The position numbers and the translations under genes were made by a program. From assembly GCA_905207515.1 (NCBI GenBank), contig CAJLLK010000006.1, positions 1-36,206 on the forward strand: DNA of 36,206 bases, in the 5' to 3' direction. Of the stretch, positions 17,271 through 24,827 are shown one piece after another. Source of the stretch: an uncultured Christensenella sp. (lineage in GTDB: Bacteria > Bacillota > Clostridia > Christensenellales > UBA1242). A model generated the notes under the pieces. The model searched no databases and had not been told where the DNA came from. It saw only the letters and a list, made by a program, of their open reading frames with translations. Position 1 is the first letter of the stretch; every line of letters starts with the position of its first letter.

Positions 17271-18602
17271 ATGGAAGAAATTTTGAAAAACAAAAAAATC
17301 TCGGCAATTTCACTTGGATGCGACAAAAATCGTGTTGACCTTGAAAAAATGCTTTTCAGGTTGAAAGAATATGGCTTCGAGATTGTGGAAAATGTGACAG
17401 ATGCGGACATTGTTTTGATAAACACATGTGCATTTATCACGCCAGCGAAAGAAGAAGCGCTTGAAAACATCTTTCAAATGTGTCTTTTGAAGTCTAAAGG
17501 CAAACTGGAAAAAGTTCTTGTCAGCGGTTGCCTTTCTCAACGTCATAAGGCAGAGCTTCAAAAAGAAATTCCTGAAGTGGATGCTTTTTTGACGGCAAAA
17601 GACAACGACAACATCTGCACAATAATTGAAAATCTTTACAACATCAAAGGCAAAGAACACAAAAGCAAACTCGGCAGAATTTTCACAAGCCGCGGCTCTT
17701 ATGCATATCTGAAAATCGCCGAAGGTTGCAGCAATGTTTGCTCTTACTGCACAATTCCGCGAATTAAAGGAAGATATCTAAGTTATCCAATTCAAGACAT
17801 TGTCGACGAAGCTAAATATCTGGCTTCAAAAGGCATTAAAGAGCTGGTTGTTGTCGCTCAAGACACAACAAGATATGGCGAAGATTTATATAAGAAAAAT
17901 TGTTTGGTCGAACTTTTGAAAAAACTTGCAAAAATCGACGGAATTGAATGGATAAGGTTGCATTATGCTTATCCAGAAAAGACGACAGATGAGCTTTTGG
18001 ATTTTATTGAAAAAGAACCAAAAATGTGTAAGTATCTTGACATTCCGCTTCAACACATTGACGACCGAATTTTGCAAAGCATGCGAAGGCATTTGGGCGA
18101 ACAACAGACGCGAGAATTGGTTGAAAAGCTCAAAACAAAATATTCAAACATTGCTCTTCGAACGACCTTTATTGTGGGCTATCCGACCGAAAGCAGGGCA
18201 GATTTCAAAAAACTTTGCGACTTTGTCAAGGCTTCAAAATTTGATTATGCGGGGTTCTTTCCATATTATCGCGAAGAGAACACGCCAAGTTATTTCTTAG
18301 ACGGGCAAATTTCACAGTTTACAAAAAATTTCAGGCTCAACAAAATCAAAAAACTTCAACAGAACATCTCTCTTGAAAAGGCAAAAGCAAAAATGGGGCA
18401 AGTTTTTTTGACTTTGATAGATTATTTTGACGAAAGCAAAGGAGTTTATGTTGGACACACCGAATTTTTATCTCCAACAGTTGACTTTGGCGTGGAAATT
18501 ATGGATAATGAAAATATAAATGTTGGCGACTTTGTCAAAGTGAAATTTGTTGACTTTGACGGAGAAAACTTTAAAGGAGTTTTTTATGAATCTTCCAAAT
18601 AA
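17271..18602 (+). CDS. rimO: Ribosomal protein S12 methylthiotransferase RimO
   Basis: Encodes 443 residues. An upstream TTG at 17256 would add five residues, but AAGG at 17259-17262 fits the ATG at 17271. The N-terminal MTTase domain carries Cys17, Cys53 and Cys87 for the auxiliary [4Fe-4S] cluster. The radical SAM core has C153-x3-C157-x2-C160. The C-terminal TRAM-like domain (about 375-443) is present. The signatures SLGC.KN and C.IP.IKG are those of RimO, which adds a methylthio group to the conserved aspartate of S12, and not those of MiaB. It starts 16 bases after ftsK and its end overlaps the start of pgsA, so the genes are co-transcribed. Confidence 0.96.
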   Translation: MEEILKNKKISAISLGCDKNRVDLEKMLFRLKEYGFEIVENVTDADIVLINTCAFITPAKEEALENIFQMCLLKSKGKLEKVLVSGCLSQRHKAELQKEIPEVDAFLTAKDNDNICTIIENLYNIKGKEHKSKLGRIFTSRGSYAYLKIAEGCSNVCSYCTIPRIKGRYLSYPIQDIVDEAKYLASKGIKELVVVAQDTTRYGEDLYKKNCLVELLKKLAKIDGIEWIRLHYAYPEKTTDELLDFIEKEPKMCKYLDIPLQHIDDRILQSMRRHLGEQQTRELVEKLKTKYSNIALRTTFIVGYPTESRADFKKLCDFVKASKFDYAGFFPYYREENTPSYFLDGQISQFTKNFRLNKIKKLQQNISLEKAKAKMGQVFLTLIDYFDESKGVYVGHTEFLSPTVDFGVEIMDNENINVGDFVKVKFVDFDGENFKGVFYESSK

Positions 18603-19221
18603 AATTACTTGCGTCAGACTTGCACTCATTCCGGTTTTTATCTTTTTCTATATGGCGGACTTCATTCCTTATGGAAAGCTTGTTGCAGCACTTGTTTTTG
18701 CCATTGCTTGCTTCACTGACTTTTTGGACGGAAAAATCGCTCGAAGTCGTGGGCTGGTCACAAATCTTGGCAAATTTTTGGACCCAATCGCTGACAAGGT
18801 GCTTGTCATGGCGGGGCTTTTGCTTCTGATTGCATATCCAATTGTTCCAAATGTTGGCACAACGGCAAATCCGGCAATTATGCCACAATATGTCGGAATC
18901 ATTGCTGCAATTGTTATTTTGGCGCGAGAACTTATCATCAGTGCTTTCCGTCAAGTTGCAGCCACAAAAAATGTCGTTTTGGCGGCGGATATTTATGGAA
19001 AAGTGAAAGCAGTTTTTCAATTTATCACACTGATTTTCTATTTTGTTTACGCTTTTGTCATTGAAGAGTTTTATGTCAGCGGCGTTCAGGCTTGGGAAAC
19101 AGCAAACACCGTTTTAAACATTGTCGGCTATGTTCTTTTGGCAATCACTGTGATCATGACCATTGTTTCAGCTTGGAAATATATTTCAAACAATCGTCAG
19201 GTGCTTAAAGATGCAAAATAG
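18586..19221 (+). CDS. pgsA: CDP-diacylglycerol-glycerol-3-phosphate 3-phosphatidyltransferase PgsA
   Basis: Encodes 211 residues. The ATG at 18586 follows AAAGGAG (18574-18580) and lies inside the last codons of rimO. The CDP-alcohol phosphotransferase signature D-x2-DG-x2-AR-x8-G-x3-D-x3-D is complete at residues 45-70 (DFLDG.IAR...GK.LDPIAD). About five or six membrane helices span the rest. It makes phosphatidylglycerol phosphate, the first committed step to phosphatidylglycerol and cardiolipin. Its usual firmicute neighbour cinA follows with an 11-base overlap. Confidence 0.95.
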   Translation: MNLPNKITCVRLALIPVFIFFYMADFIPYGKLVAALVFAIACFTDFLDGKIARSRGLVTNLGKFLDPIADKVLVMAGLLLLIAYPIVPNVGTTANPAIMPQYVGIIAAIVILARELIISAFRQVAATKNVVLAADIYGKVKAVFQFITLIFYFVYAFVIEEFYVSGVQAWETANTVLNIVGYVLLAITVIMTIVSAWKYISNNRQVLKDAK

Positions 19222-20200
19222 AGTTATCATTTGCGACAAAAACGCACTCTCCATATCTGAAAATTTGAGAAAAATTGAACTGTCTCTTCTCGATCGGGGG
19301 CAATTCAACTTTTCTTTTTTTGCGTGTTCAAATTTGTCAGACTGCCTAAAGTTTTTGAACGATGTTTCTTTTGAAAAAACGGTCATCGTCTGCCCAAATG
19401 CAATGATTGATGAAGTTTTAAACTCAGTGAAAACCGATGGCAGCTTTCTTACACTTTTGAATGAACAGGCGGTCAAAGTTGAGACCGAAGTTGAAACAGA
19501 ATTTTTGCTTGTTCCGATTGAACTTGATGCCACGATGTTTTTGAGTGAGTTTTTGCCAATGAACGCCGTGCATTCAATTTCTGTTTTCGGAAAGAATAAG
19601 GCGTTTTTGCAAGAAAAATTTGAAGAACTCAAGAAAAAGTATGACGATTTTGATTATGAAATCATAACTTTAAATCAGTTTTTACATAATGTTTATTATT
19701 CTAGATTTGTCGACCAACAGCAACTTGCTGAAATGCTGGGCGAAAGCTTGGTTTCGTTTAAGGCGCAAGACTTGCAAAGTGCGTGCCTTGAAAAATTGGA
19801 CAAAAAATTGAGTGTGGTTGAGTTTATGACCGACGGAAACGTCACATCAAAACTGACCAAACAAAAAGCAAGTGCGTTGGCAAAAAGTTTTGTTTTTCTT
19901 TCTGAAGACGACTTTGAAGAGCTTGGCATTGACAAAGATTTTGTTGAGAAAAATGGCTCGGTGAGCAAGGAAATGGTTTTTGCCATGGCAAAAAATCTGC
20001 TCAAAAAAACTGACGGCGATTTGGCAATGGCGGTGACAGGTTTTGATTGTGACGCAGGCAGAAGTTTTGTCGCGGTAGGAAACAAAAATGTCATTCACGT
20101 CTTTTCGTCGATGTTTTATGGCTCAAGAGCGGAGCGAATGGAAAACATCACTGACTTCGCGTGTTTTTGTTTGCTTAAATTTTTGAAAGAAGACAAATAA
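19211..20200 (+). CDS. cinA: Degenerate CinA-like protein
   Basis: Encodes 329 residues from the ATG at 19211, which overlaps the pgsA stop. Position between pgsA and recA is the classical site of cinA. The C-terminal part (about 200-329) can be followed along the CinA/PncC domain: GSVSKEM matches the G(A)VS.E. stretch, AVTGFD matches AITGI(A)G, and FVAVG matches the strand after it. A middle piece (VFGKNKAFLQEKFEEL, about 130-150) resembles the FGIGES..E.KL stretch of the KH-like domain. Key residues are gone: the AESCTGG active-site loop reads VEFMTDG and the GIAGPDGG loop reads GFDCDAGR. The N-terminal half shows almost no MoCF-domain signature. NMN deamidase or ADP-ribose pyrophosphatase activity is therefore unlikely. 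The frame is fully open, so it is probably expressed. The assignment leans on context and could be wrong in the N-terminal half. Confidence 0.6.
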   Translation: MQNRVIICDKNALSISENLRKIELSLLDRGQFNFSFFACSNLSDCLKFLNDVSFEKTVIVCPNAMIDEVLNSVKTDGSFLTLLNEQAVKVETEVETEFLLVPIELDATMFLSEFLPMNAVHSISVFGKNKAFLQEKFEELKKKYDDFDYEIITLNQFLHNVYYSRFVDQQQLAEMLGESLVSFKAQDLQSACLEKLDKKLSVVEFMTDGNVTSKLTKQKASALAKSFVFLSEDDFEELGIDKDFVEKNGSVSKEMVFAMAKNLLKKTDGDLAMAVTGFDCDAGRSFVAVGNKNVIHVFSSMFYGSRAERMENITDFACFCLLKFLKEDK

Positions 20201-20215
20201 TTTTAAATAATCATT

Positions 20216-20243
20216 TTGAAAATTTTGAATTTTAAGTTAAAAT
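20216..20243 (+). promoter_or_regulatory. Probable recA promoter, no visible SOS box
   Basis: TTGAAA (20216-20221), 16 bases, TAAAAT (20238-20243). AGGAG follows at 20257-20261 before the ATG at 20268. I see no GAAC-N4-GTTC type LexA operator in the 68 bases between cinA and recA. Confidence 0.55.
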
Positions 20244-20267
20244 ATAACTATAAATTAGGAGATTATT

Positions 20268-21314
20268 ATGGCAGAAAAAGAGAAAAAAGACCCAAGAGAA
20301 GAAGCCCTTGAACAGGCACTTCTCAAGATTGAAAAAGATTTTGGAAAAGGCGCAATCATGAAGCTCGGTGACAGACCTTATCAAAAGGTGGAAGTCATTC
20401 CGACAGGATGTTTGACGCTTGACATGGCTCTTGGGATTGGTGGCGTTCCAAGAGGCAGAATAATTGAAATTTACGGCCCAGAGTCTTCTGGAAAGACCAC
20501 AGTTTCGCTTCATATCGTGGCGGAAGCTCAAAAGCTTGGTGGGCGCGCAGCTTTTATTGATGCAGAACACGCACTTGACCCAGCTTACGCTGAAAAACTG
20601 GGCGTTGACACCAAATCACTCTATGTTTCGCAGCCAGACAACGGCGAACAAGCTTTGAACATCTGTGACACACTCATCAGATCGGGTGCTTTTGATGTTA
20701 TCGTTGTGGACTCTGTTGCAGCACTTACACCAAAAGCAGAAATCGACGGCGAAATGGGCGACAATCACGTTGGGCTTCAAGCCAGAATGATGAGCCAAGC
20801 ACTCAGAAAAATGACTTCTGTTTCTTCAAAAAGCAACACTGCTGTGATTTTTATCAATCAGCTTAGAGAAAAAATTGGCGTTATGTTTGGCTCTCCAGAA
20901 ACTACAACTGGCGGGAAAGCGCTCAAGTTTTATGCCAGCGTCAGAATGGACGTGAGAAAGACTGACACAATCAAAGAAGGTCAAAATGTGATTGGAAACA
21001 GAACGAAGGTCAAAGTTGTCAAAAACAAACTTGCTCCACCATTCAAAACCGCTGAATTTGACATCATGTATGGCAAAGGGATTTCTCAATCAGGTTGCAT
21101 TTTGGACCTTGCACTCAATCTTGGATTTATCAAAAAGAGTGGAGCTTGGTTTTCTTATAACGACGAAAAAATCGGTCAAGGAAAAGAAAACACCAAACTT
21201 TATCTTGAAAAAAATCCTGACCTTATGGCAGAACTTGAAGCTAAAATCAGAGCTCAAATGGCGACAACCGATTTGCCTGTTTCTGACGATGACGAAACAT
21301 TGGATGAAGACTAA
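20268..21314 (+). CDS. recA: Recombinase RecA
   Basis: Encodes 348 residues, the normal length. Walker A is GPESSGKTT (70-78). The FIDAEHALDP, VDSVAAL, INQLREKIGVMFG and TTGGKALKF stretches are all typical, and the acidic C-terminal tail (DDDETLDED) is present. RecA forms filaments on single-stranded DNA, drives strand exchange and promotes LexA-type autocleavage. It has a good Shine-Dalgarno and its own promoter, and closes the block that begins with ftsK. Confidence 0.99.
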   Translation: MAEKEKKDPREEALEQALLKIEKDFGKGAIMKLGDRPYQKVEVIPTGCLTLDMALGIGGVPRGRIIEIYGPESSGKTTVSLHIVAEAQKLGGRAAFIDAEHALDPAYAEKLGVDTKSLYVSQPDNGEQALNICDTLIRSGAFDVIVVDSVAALTPKAEIDGEMGDNHVGLQARMMSQALRKMTSVSSKSNTAVIFINQLREKIGVMFGSPETTTGGKALKFYASVRMDVRKTDTIKEGQNVIGNRTKVKVVKNKLAPPFKTAEFDIMYGKGISQSGCILDLALNLGFIKKSGAWFSYNDEKIGQGKENTKLYLEKNPDLMAELEAKIRAQMATTDLPVSDDDETLDED

Positions 21315-21315
21315 G

Positions 21316-21341
21316 AAAAAGACGAACAATTCGTCTTTTTT
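21316..21341. terminator. Bidirectional intrinsic terminator between recA and the PBP gene
   Basis: An 11-bp perfect stem (21316-21326 with 21330-21340) closes a 3-base loop, with A-run and T-run on either side. It sits directly after the recA stop and at the 3' end of the converging PBP gene, so it can end both transcripts. Confidence 0.9.
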
Positions 21342-23596
21342 TAAATATACCACTTTTGTTTGACTGTTGGCTCGGTGGTTTTGTTTGAAAGGTCAAATTC
21401 CTTTTCGGTTTGAAGCGTTTTGTCGTCTTCTCCGATGTAATTTGCCACAATTTTGATTGTTGCGTTTTTCTCAGGAAAGCTCAGTCGCAGCAAAAGGTCT
21501 CCTTGTTTTTCGCTGACAGTTTGCCATGGAATTCCGTCCTTAAAAATTTGGTATTCCAAATGTTTTTGCGCTTTGAGATTGAGCAAAATTTGGTTGTTTT
21601 CCACCTTGCATTCGGCGTCAATGTGTGGTCGCTCTGAAAAGTTTGAAGAGACTTCGCTCGGCATGTTAAAACGCGAGAACAGTGCGGTTTCGGTGTATCT
21701 TTCAGGAGCGTAAGGGCTGGCAAGCACCAATCTGTGATTTTCATCTTTTTCTAGGGCGTCGATTTTTGCGGTTGTCACAGTGGAAGGCACGTCAAACGAT
21801 GTTTTTTCGTATGTTTGACTTTTCAAATAGGTTTTTACCACTTCAGTTGGTTGGTTCCCGCCAGCGATGGAAACGGGCGAGTTGTCGGCAGTTCCAAACC
21901 AAACGCCAACAACTTCTTCTGGCGTGAAAGAAATGTTGTAGGCGTCGGTGTTGCCACTTTTCTTGCCAGCGGTTCCAGTTTTTGACGCAATTTCAAAGTC
22001 GCCAATGTCAGAAAGCTTTCTGGAAGTTCCGCTCTTTGCCGCTTCTTGCAAAATTGTGGTCATAAGATAAGCACTGTCGTCTCGCAAAACCATTCTTGAC
22101 AAATTTTTGTGGATGTAGACAAGCTTGTTGTTTTTGTCGGTTATATATTGCACAAAAGTTGACGGAGCAAATTCGCCGTTGTTTGGAAAAACCGTGTAAG
22201 CCGACGCCAAATCTTTCAAATTTGTTCCATAAGTCATGCCACCAAGCGCAAGCGAATAGCTGTCATCTTTTTCGTCAAAAGTTATGCCCAGCTTTTCGGC
22301 ATATTGTTTGCCGGTGTCAATTCCGATGTAACTCAAAACTTTGATTGCGGGGATGTTGATAGAATTTTTGACCGCGTCAGTCACCGAAACATAGCCAGAA
22401 AATTTGTTGTTGACATTTTTCGGCTCATAAGAGCCAATTTTGAGTGGTTCGTCCAAAATTTGAGTGGCTGGGCTGACAACACCTTCGTTCAGCGCGGGCG
22501 CGTAGACAAGAATTGGCTTCAAACACGACGCAGGCTGACGTTTTATGTCCATAAGTTTGAAGTTGCTGTTTCCAGAGTAAGCCAAAACTCCGTTGGTTTT
22601 TGCGTCAACAACAATTCCAGCGTTGTCGATGTCGTCAAGTTTGGATGCAGAAAGCGCTTCTTTGAGTTTTGTTTGCTTTTCTTCATTGCAGTATGTGTGG
22701 ATTTTGTAGCCGCCAAGTGCGATTTGTTTTGCTGAGAGTTTTAAGATTTTGCTGGCTTCGTCAATGCTGGCTTGAGAATAAGAGTTTAGTTTGTCATTAT
22801 GAGTTTTGTGAGTGATGTCAAGTGTGATTGGCTCGCTCTGCGTTTTGATTTTTTCGTCAACAGAAATCTTGCCATCTTTTTCCATTTCAGAAAGCACCAA
22901 ATTTCTGCGATTTAAGCTGTTTTCATAGTTCAAAATCGGCGAATATTTTGTCGGCGACTTGATAAGCCCTGCAAGCGTGCAGCTTTCGTTTAAATTCAAA
23001 TCTTTTGCGCTTTTGTTGAAATAATATTTTGATGCACTTTCGATGCCATAACAATTGTTGCCAAAAAAGATTATGTTTAAATAACTTTCCAAAATGTCAT
23101 CCTTGCTGAAACTGTCTTCAAGCTTTCGCGTGAGTGCCATTTCTTTCAGCTTTCTTTCAAAGGTCTTTTCATTTGAAAGATGGGTGTTTTTGATGAGCTG
23201 TTGGCTGATTGTGGACGCGCCTTCTTTCAGTTTTCCACTTTTGAGATTGTTGAGCATCGCTTTGACAATTCGCTTTTTGTTTAGACCGTTGTGTTGATAA
23301 AATTCTTTGTCTTCAATCGACAAAAAGGCGTCAACTGTGTAAGGTTGCAGGCTTTCAAGTTTGCAAAAATCGCCGTTGAATTGGTTTTCTTCTTTCATGG
23401 GCTTGTTTTCTTGGTCATAAACTTCAATGGAAAGCGCAGGGCTCGTCAGACTTTCGGCGTTGAGCGGAATTTGTTGAAATTTTAAATAATTGACAGCCAC
23501 ATAACTGCCACAGAAAACACAGGCAAAGGTAAAAAGCAAAATTGCTGACAATAGACATATTTTGACAATTTTCTTCATTTTTCTAGTATGTTTCAT
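21341..23596 (-). CDS. Class A penicillin-binding protein (PBP1A type)
   Basis: Encodes 751 residues from the first ATG; a second ATG at codon 7 (23578) is equally possible, and neither has a Shine-Dalgarno. A membrane anchor lies at about 8-35. The GT51 glycosyltransferase domain (about 85-240) has the catalytic Glu95 in EDKEFYQHNG and GASTISQQL. The transpeptidase domain has S357-C-L-K360, S412-I-N414 and K539-T-G541. A C-terminal beta-rich tail (about 640-751) follows. It polymerises lipid II and cross-links peptidoglycan on the outer face of the membrane. It is transcribed against both neighbours and interrupts what is usually a run of + strand genes between recA and miaB. Confidence 0.95.
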   Translation of the reverse strand: MKHTRKMKKIVKICLLSAILLFTFACVFCGSYVAVNYLKFQQIPLNAESLTSPALSIEVYDQENKPMKEENQFNGDFCKLESLQPYTVDAFLSIEDKEFYQHNGLNKKRIVKAMLNNLKSGKLKEGASTISQQLIKNTHLSNEKTFERKLKEMALTRKLEDSFSKDDILESYLNIIFFGNNCYGIESASKYYFNKSAKDLNLNESCTLAGLIKSPTKYSPILNYENSLNRRNLVLSEMEKDGKISVDEKIKTQSEPITLDITHKTHNDKLNSYSQASIDEASKILKLSAKQIALGGYKIHTYCNEEKQTKLKEALSASKLDDIDNAGIVVDAKTNGVLAYSGNSNFKLMDIKRQPASCLKPILVYAPALNEGVVSPATQILDEPLKIGSYEPKNVNNKFSGYVSVTDAVKNSINIPAIKVLSYIGIDTGKQYAEKLGITFDEKDDSYSLALGGMTYGTNLKDLASAYTVFPNNGEFAPSTFVQYITDKNNKLVYIHKNLSRMVLRDDSAYLMTTILQEAAKSGTSRKLSDIGDFEIASKTGTAGKKSGNTDAYNISFTPEEVVGVWFGTADNSPVSIAGGNQPTEVVKTYLKSQTYEKTSFDVPSTVTTAKIDALEKDENHRLVLASPYAPERYTETALFSRFNMPSEVSSNFSERPHIDAECKVENNQILLNLKAQKHLEYQIFKDGIPWQTVSEKQGDLLLRLSFPEKNATIKIVANYIGEDDKTLQTEKEFDLSNKTTEPTVKQKWYI

Positions 23597-23622
23597 ATTT
23601 CGTTAAAAATTCAACATTTGAC

Positions 23623-23651
23623 TTGCTTTAGTTTTGATTTTTTTGTATAAT
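23623..23651 (+). promoter_or_regulatory. Promoter of the miaB-mutS-mutL-miaA operon
   Basis: TTGCTT (23623-23628), 17 bases, consensus TATAAT (23646-23651). Only six bases separate the -10 box from the ATG at 23658, so the expected transcription start falls on the start codon and the mRNA would be leaderless. Confidence 0.75.
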
Positions 23652-23657
23652 TATGGC

Positions 23658-24827
23658 ATGGAAAAGAAGTTTTATCATATTGTGACTTACGGTTGCCAAA
23701 TGAACGTGCATGAGTCGGAAAAACTTGCCGCCATCTGCGAAAAGATGGGCTATGTCGAAACAGACCAGCGAGAAAACGCCGATTTGATTGTTTTCAACAC
23801 TTGTGCCATTCGTGAAGGCGCTGAAGATAGGGTTTTTGGAAATGTTGGGGCTTTGAAAAAGTTGAAAAAACAGAAGCCTTCGCTTATTATTGCACTTTGT
23901 GGCTGCATGACGCAAAAAGAACAAACAGCAAACTATATTTTGCAAACTTTTCCGTTTGTCGACATTGTGATTGGAACGTTCAATTTGCCAAATTTTGAGC
24001 ATTATGTCAACGCGGTCAAGGCGGGCAGAGAACTTGAAAAAACGAAAAAGCAAAAACGAAAAAATTCTCGTCAGCTGGAGATTTTTGCGGAAGGCGACAT
24101 CGACGAAAGCGTGCCCTACAAGCGTTCCAGCGGCGAAAATGCTTGGGTCAACATCATGCAAGGGTGCAACAATTTCTGCACTTATTGCATTGTGCCTTAT
24201 GTGAAGGGAAGAGAAAAAAGTCGAACCGAAGAAAATATCTTGAAAGAAATCAAACAGGTTTTGGCGGAAGGAAAATACAAAAAAATCACTCTTTTGGGGC
24301 AGAATGTCAATTCTTATGGCAAAGATTTGCCAAAGCCTGTATCTTTTGCCAAGCTTCTTAAAGACATCTGCGCACTTGACGGAGATTTTAAAGTGACTTT
24401 CATGACTTCACATCCAAAAGATTTGACCGACGAGCTGATTGACGTGATTGCAACTGAAGAAAAGGTTATGAAAGAAATTCATCTTCCAGCTCAAAGCGGA
24501 AACAACCGCGTTTTGAAGCTTATGAACAGATGTTACACAAGAGAAAAATATTTGGATATCATACATAAAATCAGAGAAAAAATTCCAAACGCCAGAATCA
24601 CTTCTGACTTTATTGTCGGCTTTCCAACTGAGACAGAAGAAGAATTTCAAGACACAATGAGCCTTGTGGAAGAAGTGAAATTTGACGGCATTTTTGCTTT
24701 TATCTATTCTCCGCGCGAAGGCACGGTGGCAAGCAAAATGGACGGACAAATTCCGCAAGAAATCAAACAGCGCAGGGTCAACGAACTTTTGGCGCTGGAA
24801 AAGAAAATTCAGGCAGGTGAAAAATGA
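23658..24827 (+). CDS. miaB: tRNA-2-methylthio-N6-dimethylallyladenosine synthase MiaB, lacking TRAM domain
   Basis: Encodes 389 residues. A TTG at 23634 is in frame but lies inside the promoter, so the ATG at 23658 is chosen; it has no Shine-Dalgarno. The MTTase domain has Cys13, Cys49 and Cys83. The radical SAM core has C170-x3-C174-x2-C177 with CIVPYVKGRE. YGCQMN and FNTCAIRE are MiaB signatures. The enzyme adds the methylthio group to i6A37 of tRNA, downstream of MiaA, which is encoded in the same operon. The protein stops right after the radical SAM domain, at ALEKKIQAGEK. Usual MiaB proteins continue some 60 residues into a TRAM domain that binds tRNA. The mutS ATG overlaps the stop, so no TRAM can be hidden by a frameshift. 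Confidence 0.93.
   Translation: MEKKFYHIVTYGCQMNVHESEKLAAICEKMGYVETDQRENADLIVFNTCAIREGAEDRVFGNVGALKKLKKQKPSLIIALCGCMTQKEQTANYILQTFPFVDIVIGTFNLPNFEHYVNAVKAGRELEKTKKQKRKNSRQLEIFAEGDIDESVPYKRSSGENAWVNIMQGCNNFCTYCIVPYVKGREKSRTEENILKEIKQVLAEGKYKKITLLGQNVNSYGKDLPKPVSFAKLLKDICALDGDFKVTFMTSHPKDLTDELIDVIATEEKVMKEIHLPAQSGNNRVLKLMNRCYTREKYLDIIHKIREKIPNARITSDFIVGFPTETEEEFQDTMSLVEEVKFDGIFAFIYSPREGTVASKMDGQIPQEIKQRRVNELLALEKKIQAGEK

Noticed and set aside
20201..20267. LexA/SOS operator before recA
   Set aside because: I read the whole gap on both strands and found no GAAC-N4-GTTC-like palindrome.
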